A program made the translations under genes and the position numbers. A stretch of DNA of 64,000 bases from a bacterium (GTDB lineage: Bacteria > Campylobacterota > Campylobacteria > Campylobacterales > Sulfurimonadaceae): NCBI GenBank assembly GCA_018825665.1, contig JAHJEG010000038.1:24211-88210 (forward strand), in the 5' to 3' direction. The first letter of the stretch is position 1; each line of letters opens with the position of its first letter. Below, piece after piece: positions 27,924-36,861 of the stretch. The notes below the pieces were generated by a model. That model ran no database searches and had not been told where the DNA came from. It was given only the letters and a program-made list of their open reading frames with translations.

Positions 27924-29198
27924 TTGCCTTTTGATATTTCGGATTTAAAAGAACATAATTCAGAGATGCTGAAGCTCTTGACCTCGAACCTGCCTGATAT
28001 GTTATGGGTAAAAGATATCAACGGCATTTATATGTATGCGAACCAGGCAATTTGTGACGGTTTGCTTATGGCAAAGGATACAGAGGAGCCTCTTGGAAAA
28101 GGAGATCTGTTTTTTGCACTTAGAGAAAGGGAAAAATATAAAGATTTCCCAAATTGGCATACCTTTGGTGAGCTTTGTTTTAACAGCGATAAGATGGTGA
28201 TAGAAAACAACAAGCCTATGAAGTTTGAAGAGTATGGAAATATTAAGGGTGAAATGGTTTATCTTGAGGTCTATAAAGCACCGTTTTATAATAAAGAGGG
28301 TGAGATTATAGGAACAGTGGGTGCAGGCAGAGACATAACAGAGCTTAAAAAAATACAATTGGACCTGGAAGAAAAAAATACAATCCTGGCCGAACAAAGA
28401 AAGCAGATAGAATCATTTAACACACAGCTTGAACAAAGAGTTGAAGAGGAAACAAGAAAAAGACAGAATCAAGAAGCTATCATGATTCATCAATCCAGAC
28501 AGGCGGGGATGGGAGAGTTGCTTGAATCTATCGCCCACCAGTGGAGACAGCCGCTCAACATCATAGGAATAGCCACGGCAAATCTAGAAACCTTGAATAA
28601 TCTTGGAGCACTCGACAGCGAAGATTTCAGAAAAAAAATGGAGATAATATCTTCAAACATACACTACATGTCTGATACTATTGATGATTTTCGCAATTTT
28701 TTAAATCCCTGTCGCGTGACCACCAGTTTTTCTCTTAAGAGCTGTATTGAGCAAACAGTCTCTATCTTTCACGCTCAAACAAATATACAGAATATTGTTG
28801 AGAGTATTCACGCAGACCATCACTTAATAGTGGGCGGGGTTGAAAATGAATTTAAGCAGGTCCTGTTTATTTTGCTTAATAATGCGATAGACGCTATCAA
28901 AGCAGAGATGGAAAAAAAACATATCACAAAGGGCGAGATTACTCTGCTTCTGTTTCGTGAAGGGTCCAAAGCCATAGTGCAGATAAGGGATAACGGGGGA
29001 GGCATAAAGGCAGAAATCATCAATTCTATATTTAATGCGTATTTTAGTACAAAATCGAACGCTATGGGTACAGGCATCGGGCTTTATATAGCAAAAAATA
29101 TTATAGAAAATAGAATGAAAGGTCTGATTGGTGTCGAAAATTTCGAGAATGGCAGTATTTTTACAATAGAGTTGCCTTTGCTTGAACTGGACAACTGA
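27924..29198 (+). CDS. Soluble PAS-domain sensor histidine kinase
   Basis: About 424 residues from TTG 27924, behind AGGAAAG. A PAS domain covers about residues 10-140 (LPDMLWVKDINGIYMYANQA) and a coiled coil about 140-190. The dimerisation/phosphorylation helix has H205 in ESIAHQWRQPLN, typical of the epsilon-type HWRQPL kinases. The ATPase has NNAIDAIKA, IRDNGGGIK and GTGIGLYIAK. No membrane helices are seen, so it senses a cytosolic signal. The nearby receiver protein at 25770 could be a partner, but the two are not adjacent. Confidence 0.88.
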   Translation: MPFDISDLKEHNSEMLKLLTSNLPDMLWVKDINGIYMYANQAICDGLLMAKDTEEPLGKGDLFFALREREKYKDFPNWHTFGELCFNSDKMVIENNKPMKFEEYGNIKGEMVYLEVYKAPFYNKEGEIIGTVGAGRDITELKKIQLDLEEKNTILAEQRKQIESFNTQLEQRVEEETRKRQNQEAIMIHQSRQAGMGELLESIAHQWRQPLNIIGIATANLETLNNLGALDSEDFRKKMEIISSNIHYMSDTIDDFRNFLNPCRVTTSFSLKSCIEQTVSIFHAQTNIQNIVESIHADHHLIVGGVENEFKQVLFILLNNAIDAIKAEMEKKHITKGEITLLLFREGSKAIVQIRDNGGGIKAEIINSIFNAYFSTKSNAMGTGIGLYIAKNIIENRMKGLIGVENFENGSIFTIELPLLELDN

Positions 29199-29237
29199 GG
29201 ATTTAAAAATTGTAACTATACAATATTATAAATCCTC
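29197..29237. terminator. Stem-loop between convergent kinase and SulP genes
   Basis: GAGGATTTA at 29197-29205 pairs exactly with TAAATCCTC at 29229-29237. Inside it, a second stem TTGTA-ACTA-TACAA closes the loop. It overlaps the kinase stop and lies just before the SulP stop, so it probably ends both transcripts. Confidence 0.6.
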
Positions 29238-29246
29238 TGCGGGGGT

Positions 29247-30785
29247 CTAGTAGTTTATAGCAACTTTATATGTTGGGTCATCCTCTTCATAAGAACAGTG
29301 CGGACCTGCTTTTTTCAGTATGCTTTTACAGTCTGCACTCAGATGGCGAAGGAGCAGGCTTTTGCCGGCATCTTCATATTTTTTAGTTATAGCATCAATC
29401 GCTTCAACTCCTGATGCATCCATCACTCTTGCGTTTTTAAAATCGATTACGACTTTAAAAGGGTCATTTTGTATATCGAAATTATCAGCAAATGTTGTAG
29501 CACTGCCGAAGAAAAGAGGACCTTCAAGTTCGTATACCTTGGTTCCGTCGGCCTCGACATGGCTTTTTGCCCAGATGCGGGCATGTTTCCAGGCAAAAGC
29601 AAGAGCCGAGATGATAACACCGGCAATCACCGCAATTGCAAGGTCTTCAAGCACTGTTATAACTGTAACGGCTACCATGACAAAAGCATCTGTCCTTGGC
29701 ATACGGCTTATACGTGAAAAACTTGACCACTCAAATGTACCGATACTCACCATAAACATAATTCCAACTAAAACGGCAACGGGGATAGCATTTAAAATAT
29801 CGCTCATAGAAACGACCAGGATAATAAGTCCTAGGGCAGCTACAAAGGAGGAGAGTCTTCCGATTCCGCCTGAAGTATAATTGATAATACTTTGACCTAT
29901 CATCGCGCAACCGGCCATTCCTCCAAAGAAACCGCATGTGACATTTCCTGTCCCCTGTGCGATACACTCTTTATTGGCAGAGCCGCGAGTGTTGCTGAGT
30001 TCATCCAAAACAGAAAGGGTAAGTAAAGATTCTATAATACCAACAAGAGCTACGATGACTGCATAAGGCAGAACCATGATAATGGCATCCATGCTAAAGA
30101 GGTTTTGGGGGATAATAAAACTAGGAAGCTGACCCGAAAACTGACTCATATCTGCCAGACCGCTCAAGAGCAGGGTATCCGCATTTGTAAAATAAACGCC
30201 CAAAGTGATAAAGATAATAGCTATAAGCCCGGCCGGGACCGCTTTTGTGTATTTTGGGAGTACATACATGATGAGCATCGTGATGGCAACCAAAATATAC
30301 ATAATAGAGCCTTGCCCTTCAAAAAATTTGAACTGGGCGGTAGCGATAACAATAGCCAAACCATTTACAAAGCCGTGAATGGCAGGAGTAGGCACAAGAC
30401 GGATAAATTTTCCAAGTTTTAGCATACCTATACTTATCTGAATAAGACCCGCAATAACAGTGGTTAAAAGAATATAGTGTAAAACTCCCATAGCAAGGGC
30501 TTCACCGACGAGACCCTGGGCAGAGAGCAACTCACTTGCCTCAAGACTTATACCGACTAAAACGATAGCAACGGCACCGGTAGCCCCTGAAATCATCCCC
30601 GGTTTACCGCCGATAAGAGAAGTAATAAGACCAAGAATAAATGCAGTATAAAGACCTACAACCGGACTGACTCCGGCTATGAATGAAAATGCGATGGCTT
30701 CGGGAACCAATGCAACGGCTACAACTAAGCCCGAAAGAATATCGTTTTTAATATTCTTTGATGAGTATTTTTTTAAATCAAACAA
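29247..30785 (-). CDS. SulP family anion transporter
   Basis: A 512-residue inner-membrane protein with 10-12 helices of the SLC26/SulP fold and a short C-terminal STAS domain. The first helices carry LSGLVVAVALVPEAIAFSFI, and a conserved block is GNVTCGFFGGMAGCAMIGQS. The STAS core is VVIDFKNARVMDASGVEAI. The family carries sulfate or bicarbonate. In an autotroph, a BicA-like bicarbonate uptake role is attractive but is inference. Confidence 0.88.
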   Translation of the reverse strand: MFDLKKYSSKNIKNDILSGLVVAVALVPEAIAFSFIAGVSPVVGLYTAFILGLITSLIGGKPGMISGATGAVAIVLVGISLEASELLSAQGLVGEALAMGVLHYILLTTVIAGLIQISIGMLKLGKFIRLVPTPAIHGFVNGLAIVIATAQFKFFEGQGSIMYILVAITMLIMYVLPKYTKAVPAGLIAIIFITLGVYFTNADTLLLSGLADMSQFSGQLPSFIIPQNLFSMDAIIMVLPYAVIVALVGIIESLLTLSVLDELSNTRGSANKECIAQGTGNVTCGFFGGMAGCAMIGQSIINYTSGGIGRLSSFVAALGLIILVVSMSDILNAIPVAVLVGIMFMVSIGTFEWSSFSRISRMPRTDAFVMVAVTVITVLEDLAIAVIAGVIISALAFAWKHARIWAKSHVEADGTKVYELEGPLFFGSATTFADNFDIQNDPFKVVIDFKNARVMDASGVEAIDAITKKYEDAGKSLLLRHLSADCKSILKKAGPHCSYEEDDPTYKVAINY

Positions 30786-30825
30786 CGATGAAACCCTTTA
30801 AAAGTATTATTTTTACAGTTTCGCG

Positions 30826-30831
30826 ATTATA
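30826..30831 (-). promoter_or_regulatory. -10 box of the SulP gene
   Basis: TATAAT followed by CGCG on the minus strand, about 40 bases before the SulP ATG. The rest of the 157-base gap to the next gene is AT-rich. Confidence 0.5.
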
Positions 30832-30942
30832 TCCAAAGCGATATGAAGGTTAGCTTTTTGTTTTTGCCTGTGAATTGATTATTGTCTAGAGAGATAGTTA
30901 AAAATAATGTTAAAATCTCTCCAGCAAGCGTAAAGGAAATCA

Positions 30943-31362
30943 ATGACATATCTCATAGTGCATCTTATACATATTTTTTCAGTATTTATTTATGGAGGGT
31001 TCCTTTTTACGGATAATCTGTTTTTATCTAAAATGAAACGTGATTTAAGCGAGCAGGAGCATAGTAAAGTCCGGGAATACTTTATGAAATATGTCAGAAA
31101 GCTTGTTCCGAAGAGTTTGATAGTAGCGGTACTTTCGGGAATATATCTCATACTTGTAAATTTTGGAGAGATAAGCGATGAGGGGCTGTCAAATTTTCAA
31201 ATAGTGCTTTTATTAAAAGCGTTTTTAGGCCTTTGGCTGGGAGTGCGTGGCGTATTACAGGTCTTTTTCGGTATAAATCCCCTTGTATTTAAGAGTCATA
31301 TTGTCCCGTTTATTTTAGTTATAATAATTATTTTTCTTTCTCAGATAATGTTTAGCGTCTAA
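30943..31362 (+). CDS. Four-helix integral membrane protein, CopD-like
   Basis: A 139-residue protein with four membrane segments. The first carries two histidines (LIVHLIHIFSVFIYGGFLF), reminiscent of the haem- or copper-ligand helices of CopD/HemJ-like proteins. The loop between helices one and two is basic and soluble. I cannot name a substrate. It is convergent with the DEAD-box helicase, with eight bases between the stops. Confidence 0.65.
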   Translation: MTYLIVHLIHIFSVFIYGGFLFTDNLFLSKMKRDLSEQEHSKVREYFMKYVRKLVPKSLIVAVLSGIYLILVNFGEISDEGLSNFQIVLLLKAFLGLWLGVRGVLQVFFGINPLVFKSHIVPFILVIIIIFLSQIMFSV

Positions 31363-31370
31363 GAGAACCT

Positions 31371-32612
31371 TTACTTCGTCTCTTTGAGCGCTTCTTTTTC
31401 TCTGAGTTTGTCTTTTTTACTTTTACCTTTTCCTTTTACAGGCTGAGGTCCTTTTACTTTTTTAGGTTCCTCCCCCTGTAGCTCAAATCCTTCTATCTGT
31501 TCTCTTTGGAGTTTTTTATCTGAGCGTTTTTCTATAAGTGCAAAATGGGCACTCTCTTCATGCCCTATAAAGGCGATAGACATTCCGGATTTTCCGGCTC
31601 TGCCTGTTCTTCCAATGCGGTGGATATAATCAGCAGGTGAGCGTGGCAGATCAAAATTGATTACACATGAGATATCCTCTATGTGAAGTCCGCGTGAAAG
31701 AAGGTCGGTGGAAAAAAGAATATGAATTTTTTTGCTTTTAAAATCGTCCAAAATTGCAGTTCTGTCTTCTTGGGTAAAATCGCCGTGGAAAGCCTCGGCT
31801 TTAAACCCGTGTTTTCTAAATTTGACAGCTATATTGTCAGCTGCTCTTTTATTTGCCATAAATACCAAAACCTGTTCAAGTTTCTCTTCTTTGATTAAAT
31901 GTCGAAGAAGCGGAGCTCGGTTTTCTTTGTTTACTAAAAGAGCACGTTGCGTAATCGTACTGACAGTCGTTTCTTCATCCTCAACACTTGTTTCTACGGG
32001 AGTTTGTGTGATTTTAGAAGCGATACTTAGCATTTTAGGGGGATATGTGGCTGAGAAAAGAAGGTTTTGACGTTTTTGAGGGATAGCCTGAAGAATAAGC
32101 TCAAGCTCCTCTGCAAAGCCAAGATCAAGCATTTTATCCGCCTCATCAAGGATGAAAAATTCAAGACTTGAGAGATTCATCTGTTTTTTGCTCAGCACGT
32201 CTATAAAACGTCCGGATGTTGATACCAGGATATCACATCCTTGTTGAATATCATAGAGCTGTTCACCGATTTTTTCTCCGCCGATAATAGCGACTACTTT
32301 TGGCTTTTGCGGTAAGAAAGCACCAAATGTTCTAAAAGCCTCACTCAGCTGAAGGGTAAGTTCTCTGGTCGGAGCAAGCACAAGCACTTTTATTTTTGCT
32401 TTGCCTTCACCCTTTTTCCTGGACCACATCTCCAAAACAGGCAGAACAAAGCTCGCACTTTTTCCTGTTCCGGTTTGGGCTTTTGCCATGACATCTTTTC
32501 CCTCAAGCACTAAAGGGATCACTTTTGTTTGAATGGAGGTAGGACTTTTAAAAGCACTTTTTTGGAGTGCTTTTAAAAGGGGCTTGGAGAGATTGAATTT
32601 TGAAAAAGGCAT
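31371..32612 (-). CDS. DEAD-box ATP-dependent RNA helicase
   Basis: A 413-residue RhlE/CsdA-like helicase. It has the Q motif region (FKSPTSIQTKVIPLVLEGKD), motif I AQTGTGKSAS, motif II FILDEADKMLD, motif III LFSATYP and motif VI HRIGRTGRAGKSG. A lysine-rich tail (KGPQPVKGKGKSKKDKLREK) probably binds RNA. Likely roles are ribosome assembly or mRNA turnover. Its ATG overlaps the valS stop by one base, so both are in one minus-strand operon. Confidence 0.94.
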   Translation of the reverse strand: MPFSKFNLSKPLLKALQKSAFKSPTSIQTKVIPLVLEGKDVMAKAQTGTGKSASFVLPVLEMWSRKKGEGKAKIKVLVLAPTRELTLQLSEAFRTFGAFLPQKPKVVAIIGGEKIGEQLYDIQQGCDILVSTSGRFIDVLSKKQMNLSSLEFFILDEADKMLDLGFAEELELILQAIPQKRQNLLFSATYPPKMLSIASKITQTPVETSVEDEETTVSTITQRALLVNKENRAPLLRHLIKEEKLEQVLVFMANKRAADNIAVKFRKHGFKAEAFHGDFTQEDRTAILDDFKSKKIHILFSTDLLSRGLHIEDISCVINFDLPRSPADYIHRIGRTGRAGKSGMSIAFIGHEESAHFALIEKRSDKKLQREQIEGFELQGEEPKKVKGPQPVKGKGKSKKDKLREKEALKETK

Positions 32613-35239
32613 TATGCTTGCAGAGAGTGCAGCTGCTCTTTTACCTTGAGTTGTTTTGTTTGAGCATCGGCTAAAGCCTCACGATTTTTTGCAAGTACGT
32701 CTTCGGGTGCATTCGCCACAAATCTCTCATTGTTGAGCATGCCGCTTAGTTTATCTATCTCTTTTTGAAGTTTTTCATCCTGCTTTGTAAGTTTTGCTAT
32801 GATTGAGCTTAAATCAATACTGTCTGTAGGGATAAAGGTCTCACATGTGTCCGAGATATCACTTACGGCGTTCTCAATTTTGCTATCCGTAAACTCCAGT
32901 ACTTCGACTTTTGCAAGTCTTGTGATAAAGGGGAGCATCATCTTTTTGTCCGCTTCGCTGATTCCGTCAATCTTCACATAAGCTTTTTCCACTTTCTGGT
33001 TTGCTAAATCGACGAGGACCTTTGCACGTCTGATGGACACGATTGCATCCATGATGATTTCAAATTTGGCTTCCTCTTTTCTTTGTTTGGTTTTAAAAGG
33101 ATACTTCATAATCATGATAGAACCTTCATCTTCAAGTGAAGTACCCGATAACTCATGGTAAAGATATTCTGTGATAAACGGCATAAAAGGGTGCAGAAGC
33201 TTCATCGCCTCTTTAAAGATTGCTCCAAGCTCTACAATAGAGGCTTTGTCAGCCTTGCTAAGCTCGATTCCCCAGTCACAAAACTCATTCCATAAAAAGC
33301 GGTACATCACCAAGGCTGCATCGTTGAATTTGTACTCGTCAAGATATGCACGAACCTCTTTTGTCGCAAAGTTCAGACGCGACATCATGTATCTTCCCAG
33401 ATTGGTCTCTACACAAAATCCGCTCATATCGGGGAAGGTGTCTACATTCATCTGCAAATATTTGCTGGCATTGTAAAGTTTGTTTGTAAAGTTACGGTTG
33501 AGTTCAAGCTTTTCCGTACTCATACGTATATCACGACCCTGAGCGGCTGATATTGCAAGGGTGAAGCGTAAAATATCCGCACTGTATTTATTAACCATGT
33601 CCAGAGGGTCGATTACATTGCCCTTGGACTTGCTCATCTTGTCACCTTTTTCATCACGCACCAGAGCGTGAAGGTAGATATGGTTAAACGGAAGCTGGCC
33701 GTTAAAGCTCTCGCCCATCATCATCATTCTTGCTACCCAGAAGAAAAGGATGTCAAAGCCTGTAATCAGAAGTGAATTGGGATAAAAATTTTTCATATCT
33801 TCTGAGCAGAAAAGTTTGTCCATCTCCGCATCGCCGTTGCCCCATCCCAAAGTTGAAAAAGGCCATAAGGCGGAACTAAACCATGTGTCAAGCACATCGG
33901 GGTCTTGCGTGAGGTTTTTAGAAGCACATTTAGGACAAGACTGAGGATGTTCATCCTGAGATGCAAACTCATGGTCACAGTCATCACAGTAAAATACGGG
34001 AATCTGATGTCCCCACCAAAGCTGACGGGAGATACACCAGTCTCTTAGCTCACCCATCCAGGAGTTGTAAGAGTTTATCCAGTGAGGAGGAAAGAATTTA
34101 GCCTCCCCGTTATTTGTCTTTTCAATTGATTTATCCGCTACTTCTTTGCGAACAAACCATTGCTTTGAAATATAAGGCTCAACGATATTCTTACATCTGT
34201 AGCAGTGTCCCACCTGGTGTTTATGGTCTTCAACTTTGACCATAAATCCCTCTTCGTCAAGTCTTTTGACAATGATTTCACGGGATTCAAGTCTTTCGAG
34301 CCCTTTGAACTCACCTGCATAATCGTTTAAAATCCCTTTTTCATCAAAAACAGTTATAAACTCCAGATCGTGACGCTTTCCAACTTCGTAGTCATTTTGG
34401 TCATGTGCCGGAGTTACTTTAACCACGCCTGTTCCAAAATCCATATCAACATGTGTGTCGGCAATAATAGCCACTTCTCTATCGATGAGAGGAAGTTTGA
34501 TCTTTTTGCCGATAAGCGGCTTGTATCTTTCATCATCGGGGTGAACCATTACGGCAGTGTCACCGAAGTACGTCTCAGGTCTGGTCGTAGCAACTTCCAC
34601 ATGCCCGCTTCCATCTGCAAAAGGGTATTTGATATGGTAGAACTTACCCTCATGGTCCTCGTGTTCAACCTCGATATCGCTCAGTGCTCCATCATGTGTA
34701 CACCAGTTGACCATATAGTTTCCGCGTACGATAAGACCTTGATTGTACAGATGGACAAAAGCCTCTTTTACAGATTTCTGAAGCCCCTCATCCATAGTAA
34801 AGCGTTCACGCTCCCATGCCGGAGATACGCCCATTTTACGAAGCTGGTCTGTCATGATTCCTGCTGATTCCGCTTTCCATGCCCAGGCACGCTCTAAAAA
34901 CTTCTCACGACCGAGTTCCTCTTTCGTCGTACCCTCCGCGAGAAGCTGTTTTTCTACAACATTCTGAGTAGCGATGCCCGCATGGTCGGTTCCAGGCTGC
35001 CAAAGCGTTTTATAGCCGTCCATTCTTTTATAGCGGGTGATGATATCCTGAAGAGTAAATGTAAGTGCGTGACCAATGTGCAGACGACCTGTGACATTTG
35101 GAGGAGGCATCATGATAGAGAAGTTTTTACCCTCTTCCTGAATAGATTTGTTTCCGTCTATTTCAAAGTACTTTCTGTCTTCCCAGATTTTGTAAAATGA
35201 ATCTTCTATTTTTTGTGGTTCGTAGCTGTTCGTTGACAT
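32612..35239 (-). CDS. valS: Valyl-tRNA synthetase
   Basis: An 875-residue class I synthetase. HIGH motif is PPPNVTGRLHIGHALT near residue 50, and KMSKS is [13 protein letters not shown] near 520. The editing domain (VEVATTRPETYFGDTAVMVH) contains one copy of the GGCATGTGGAA motif. Zinc-type cysteines occur at CYRCKN and near CDDCDHEF. A C-terminal coiled coil (LTKQDEKLQKEIDKLSGM) is typical for ValRS. Confidence 0.97.
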   Translation of the reverse strand: MSTNSYEPQKIEDSFYKIWEDRKYFEIDGNKSIQEEGKNFSIMMPPPNVTGRLHIGHALTFTLQDIITRYKRMDGYKTLWQPGTDHAGIATQNVVEKQLLAEGTTKEELGREKFLERAWAWKAESAGIMTDQLRKMGVSPAWERERFTMDEGLQKSVKEAFVHLYNQGLIVRGNYMVNWCTHDGALSDIEVEHEDHEGKFYHIKYPFADGSGHVEVATTRPETYFGDTAVMVHPDDERYKPLIGKKIKLPLIDREVAIIADTHVDMDFGTGVVKVTPAHDQNDYEVGKRHDLEFITVFDEKGILNDYAGEFKGLERLESREIIVKRLDEEGFMVKVEDHKHQVGHCYRCKNIVEPYISKQWFVRKEVADKSIEKTNNGEAKFFPPHWINSYNSWMGELRDWCISRQLWWGHQIPVFYCDDCDHEFASQDEHPQSCPKCASKNLTQDPDVLDTWFSSALWPFSTLGWGNGDAEMDKLFCSEDMKNFYPNSLLITGFDILFFWVARMMMMGESFNGQLPFNHIYLHALVRDEKGDKMSKSKGNVIDPLDMVNKYSADILRFTLAISAAQGRDIRMSTEKLELNRNFTNKLYNASKYLQMNVDTFPDMSGFCVETNLGRYMMSRLNFATKEVRAYLDEYKFNDAALVMYRFLWNEFCDWGIELSKADKASIVELGAIFKEAMKLLHPFMPFITEYLYHELSGTSLEDEGSIMIMKYPFKTKQRKEEAKFEIIMDAIVSIRRAKVLVDLANQKVEKAYVKIDGISEADKKMMLPFITRLAKVEVLEFTDSKIENAVSDISDTCETFIPTDSIDLSSIIAKLTKQDEKLQKEIDKLSGMLNNERFVANAPEDVLAKNREALADAQTKQLKVKEQLHSLQA
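34595..34605 (-). repeat. GGCATGTGGAA motif copy 4 (in valS)
   Basis: Exact copy in the valS editing domain; the coding strand reads it as Gly-His-Val-Glu. Confidence 0.85.
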
Positions 35240-35272
35240 ATATTCGCCTTAAATCGGTTTAAAAATTGCGCG

Positions 35273-35278
35273 ATTATA
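35273..35278 (-). promoter_or_regulatory. -10 box of valS
   Basis: TATAAT followed by CGCGC on the minus strand, 33 bases before the valS ATG. Confidence 0.55.
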
Positions 35279-35320
35279 GCTAAAAAGAGGTGAGGGCTTG
35301 CTTAGATGAGACTGAGAGGC

Positions 35321-35350
35321 TGCCACACTTTTTGCTCTTGAAGTGTGGCA
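35321..35350 (-). terminator. Perfect 10-bp stem-loop after the low-complexity secreted protein gene
   Basis: TGCCACACTT (35321-35330) and AAGTGTGGCA (35341-35350) are exact reverse complements with a 10-base loop. The hairpin begins six bases beyond the stop of the minus-strand gene. There is no strong U-run after it, so it may protect the 3' end or act with another factor. Confidence 0.5.
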
Positions 35351-35356
35351 AAGATT

Positions 35357-35782
35357 TTAGTGTTTTGCGCCGCCGCGATTTGCCCCACCCATGCCGGACG
35401 GATTTATACGCTCCATGCCGGGTGTATTTCCGAAATTAGAACCTGTGGCTTTTTTGTAAGCCTTTGGAGCCTGTTCGCCGGAGCCGTAGCTGTTTTGATT
35501 TGCATTTTTGTACTGCGACTGTTTTGCTTCATCGCCTTTATTTTGTATTTTGTACTGATACTGCTCTTTATACTGGTTCTTATTTTGTTCGAGACCATCC
35601 TTGCTTTGCACTTGGTTTTTATACTGATTTTTAATCTGGTTCTTGTTTTGTGTCAATTCACCGGCAGAATTTTGTTTTTCCTGATTCAGGTTTTTATACA
35701 AGGCACCCGAAACTTCCTCAGCAACTGCTGCACTCACACCTAAAAGTAATAGAGCCGATACGATAGAGATAAACTTTTTTAT
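35357..35782 (-). CDS. Secreted low-complexity Q/N/K-rich protein, apparent AUA start
   Basis: From an ATA at 35780-35782 the frame gives 141 residues. Residues 1-23 form a textbook Sec signal peptide (Met-KKFISIVSALLLLGVSAAVA). AAGGAT sits six bases before the ATA. The first conventional start (GTG 35735-35737) would cut the signal off after its core. The mature part is built of KNQYK/QNKNQ-like runs rich in N, Q, K and Y, with one GSGEQAPKAYKKA stretch and a Gly/Met/Asn tail. No domain is recognised. It is probably a periplasmic or secreted disordered protein. Confidence 0.7.
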   Translation of the reverse strand: MKKFISIVSALLLLGVSAAVAEEVSGALYKNLNQEKQNSAGELTQNKNQIKNQYKNQVQSKDGLEQNKNQYKEQYQYKIQNKGDEAKQSQYKNANQNSYGSGEQAPKAYKKATGSNFGNTPGMERINPSGMGGANRGGAKH

Positions 35783-35864
35783 TTGTAATCCTTTATTTTT
35801 ATATCTCGAAAGTTTATCCTGAATATGTTAGTAAAGTGTTAGCTAGAGGGGAGTAAAACAGTAG

Positions 35865-36689
35865 TTATGAGAGGTTTGGAACAGTTTTTTTCATATGGAT
35901 TTTATCATCATACATATTTTTATCTGCAAGCTCTATAATCTCGTTTAGAGCGTCACCTTCATTAAAAACAGAAATTCCGACTGAAAAGCTTATGCTGAAT
36001 GAAGAGTCTTTGATTTTAAGGTGTTTGTGCGACACGTCTTCTCTTATATCGTTCAACTGAGTTTTTGCATCTTCCAAGTGTGCGGAGCTTGAAAAGATGA
36101 TAATGAACTCATCTCCTCCGTATCGGATTACACTCTCTCTCGTCTTTTTCAATTGATTGGCGATATAGATCAAAACCTTGTCTCCGACGACATGACCGTA
36201 GGTATCGTTTATATCTTTGAAATAGTTTAAATCGATGAGTGCAAGAATTCCGGAGCGGTTGAAGTTTTGGGATTCTTTGTTGAGCAGATGCTCGTTGAGC
36301 CATTTTCTGGTATACACATTCGTCAGTTCATCTTTGTAGAGAGATTCTTTGAGCTTATCTATCTCCAAACGCAGTTTTTCGGTTTCTTTAAGAACTTCCG
36401 CCAACAGGGATTCATTTTTGTCTTTAATGGCGGATATCGCTTTTGTGGTATTCTCGCTCAGCATAGTCGCATTTTTTGATGTTTGGCTCTGCAATTTTGC
36501 AAGCAAGGACAATTCTCTGTTTAAAAAGGTGTCTATCGCCTCTTCTTCATCTTTAATCTTTGTGTTATGCGACGAGGCATAGTTGCAAAAGATCGTCTTA
36601 TACATGTTTGGAGTCACTATGCTCATATCTCCGATAGAACTCTTTGTCTCGCTAGATATTATCTGAAGAATAGTATCATCATTTTTCAT
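35865..36689 (-). CDS. Diguanylate cyclase (GGDEF protein)
   Basis: A 274-residue soluble protein. The first 100 residues are helical with no recognised sensor fold, then a coiled segment (AEVLKETEKLRLEIDKLKES), then a GGDEF domain at about 115-270. The active site is intact (VIRYGGDEFIIIFSS), and substrate residues in LIDLNYFKDINDTYGHVVGD are present. There is no inhibitory RxxD just before the motif, so product feedback at that site is unlikely. It should make c-di-GMP. It is monocistronic. Confidence 0.9.
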   Translation of the reverse strand: MKNDDTILQIISSETKSSIGDMSIVTPNMYKTIFCNYASSHNTKIKDEEEAIDTFLNRELSLLAKLQSQTSKNATMLSENTTKAISAIKDKNESLLAEVLKETEKLRLEIDKLKESLYKDELTNVYTRKWLNEHLLNKESQNFNRSGILALIDLNYFKDINDTYGHVVGDKVLIYIANQLKKTRESVIRYGGDEFIIIFSSSAHLEDAKTQLNDIREDVSHKHLKIKDSSFSISFSVGISVFNEGDALNEIIELADKNMYDDKIHMKKTVPNLS

Positions 36690-36823
36690 TATTAAAGTAC
36701 ACCCTCATTACTAAAATCAGCAGACAGTTTAGCATAGAGATAGTGTATATTTAATTAAGTTTTTTGTTTTTGTCTGTATTTTTGAATCAAATCAGCTTTT
36801 GTGTAGATTTAAATTTATAGAGG

Positions 36824-36829
36824 TATAAT
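36824..36829 (+). promoter_or_regulatory. -10 box of the helicase gene
   Basis: TATAAT followed by CACAC lies 32 bases before the TTG start at 36862. The 172-base gap is otherwise AT-rich and shows no gene. Confidence 0.5.
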
Positions 36830-36861
36830 CACACTCTTAAAATTTTGCAGAAGGAGTCTGT

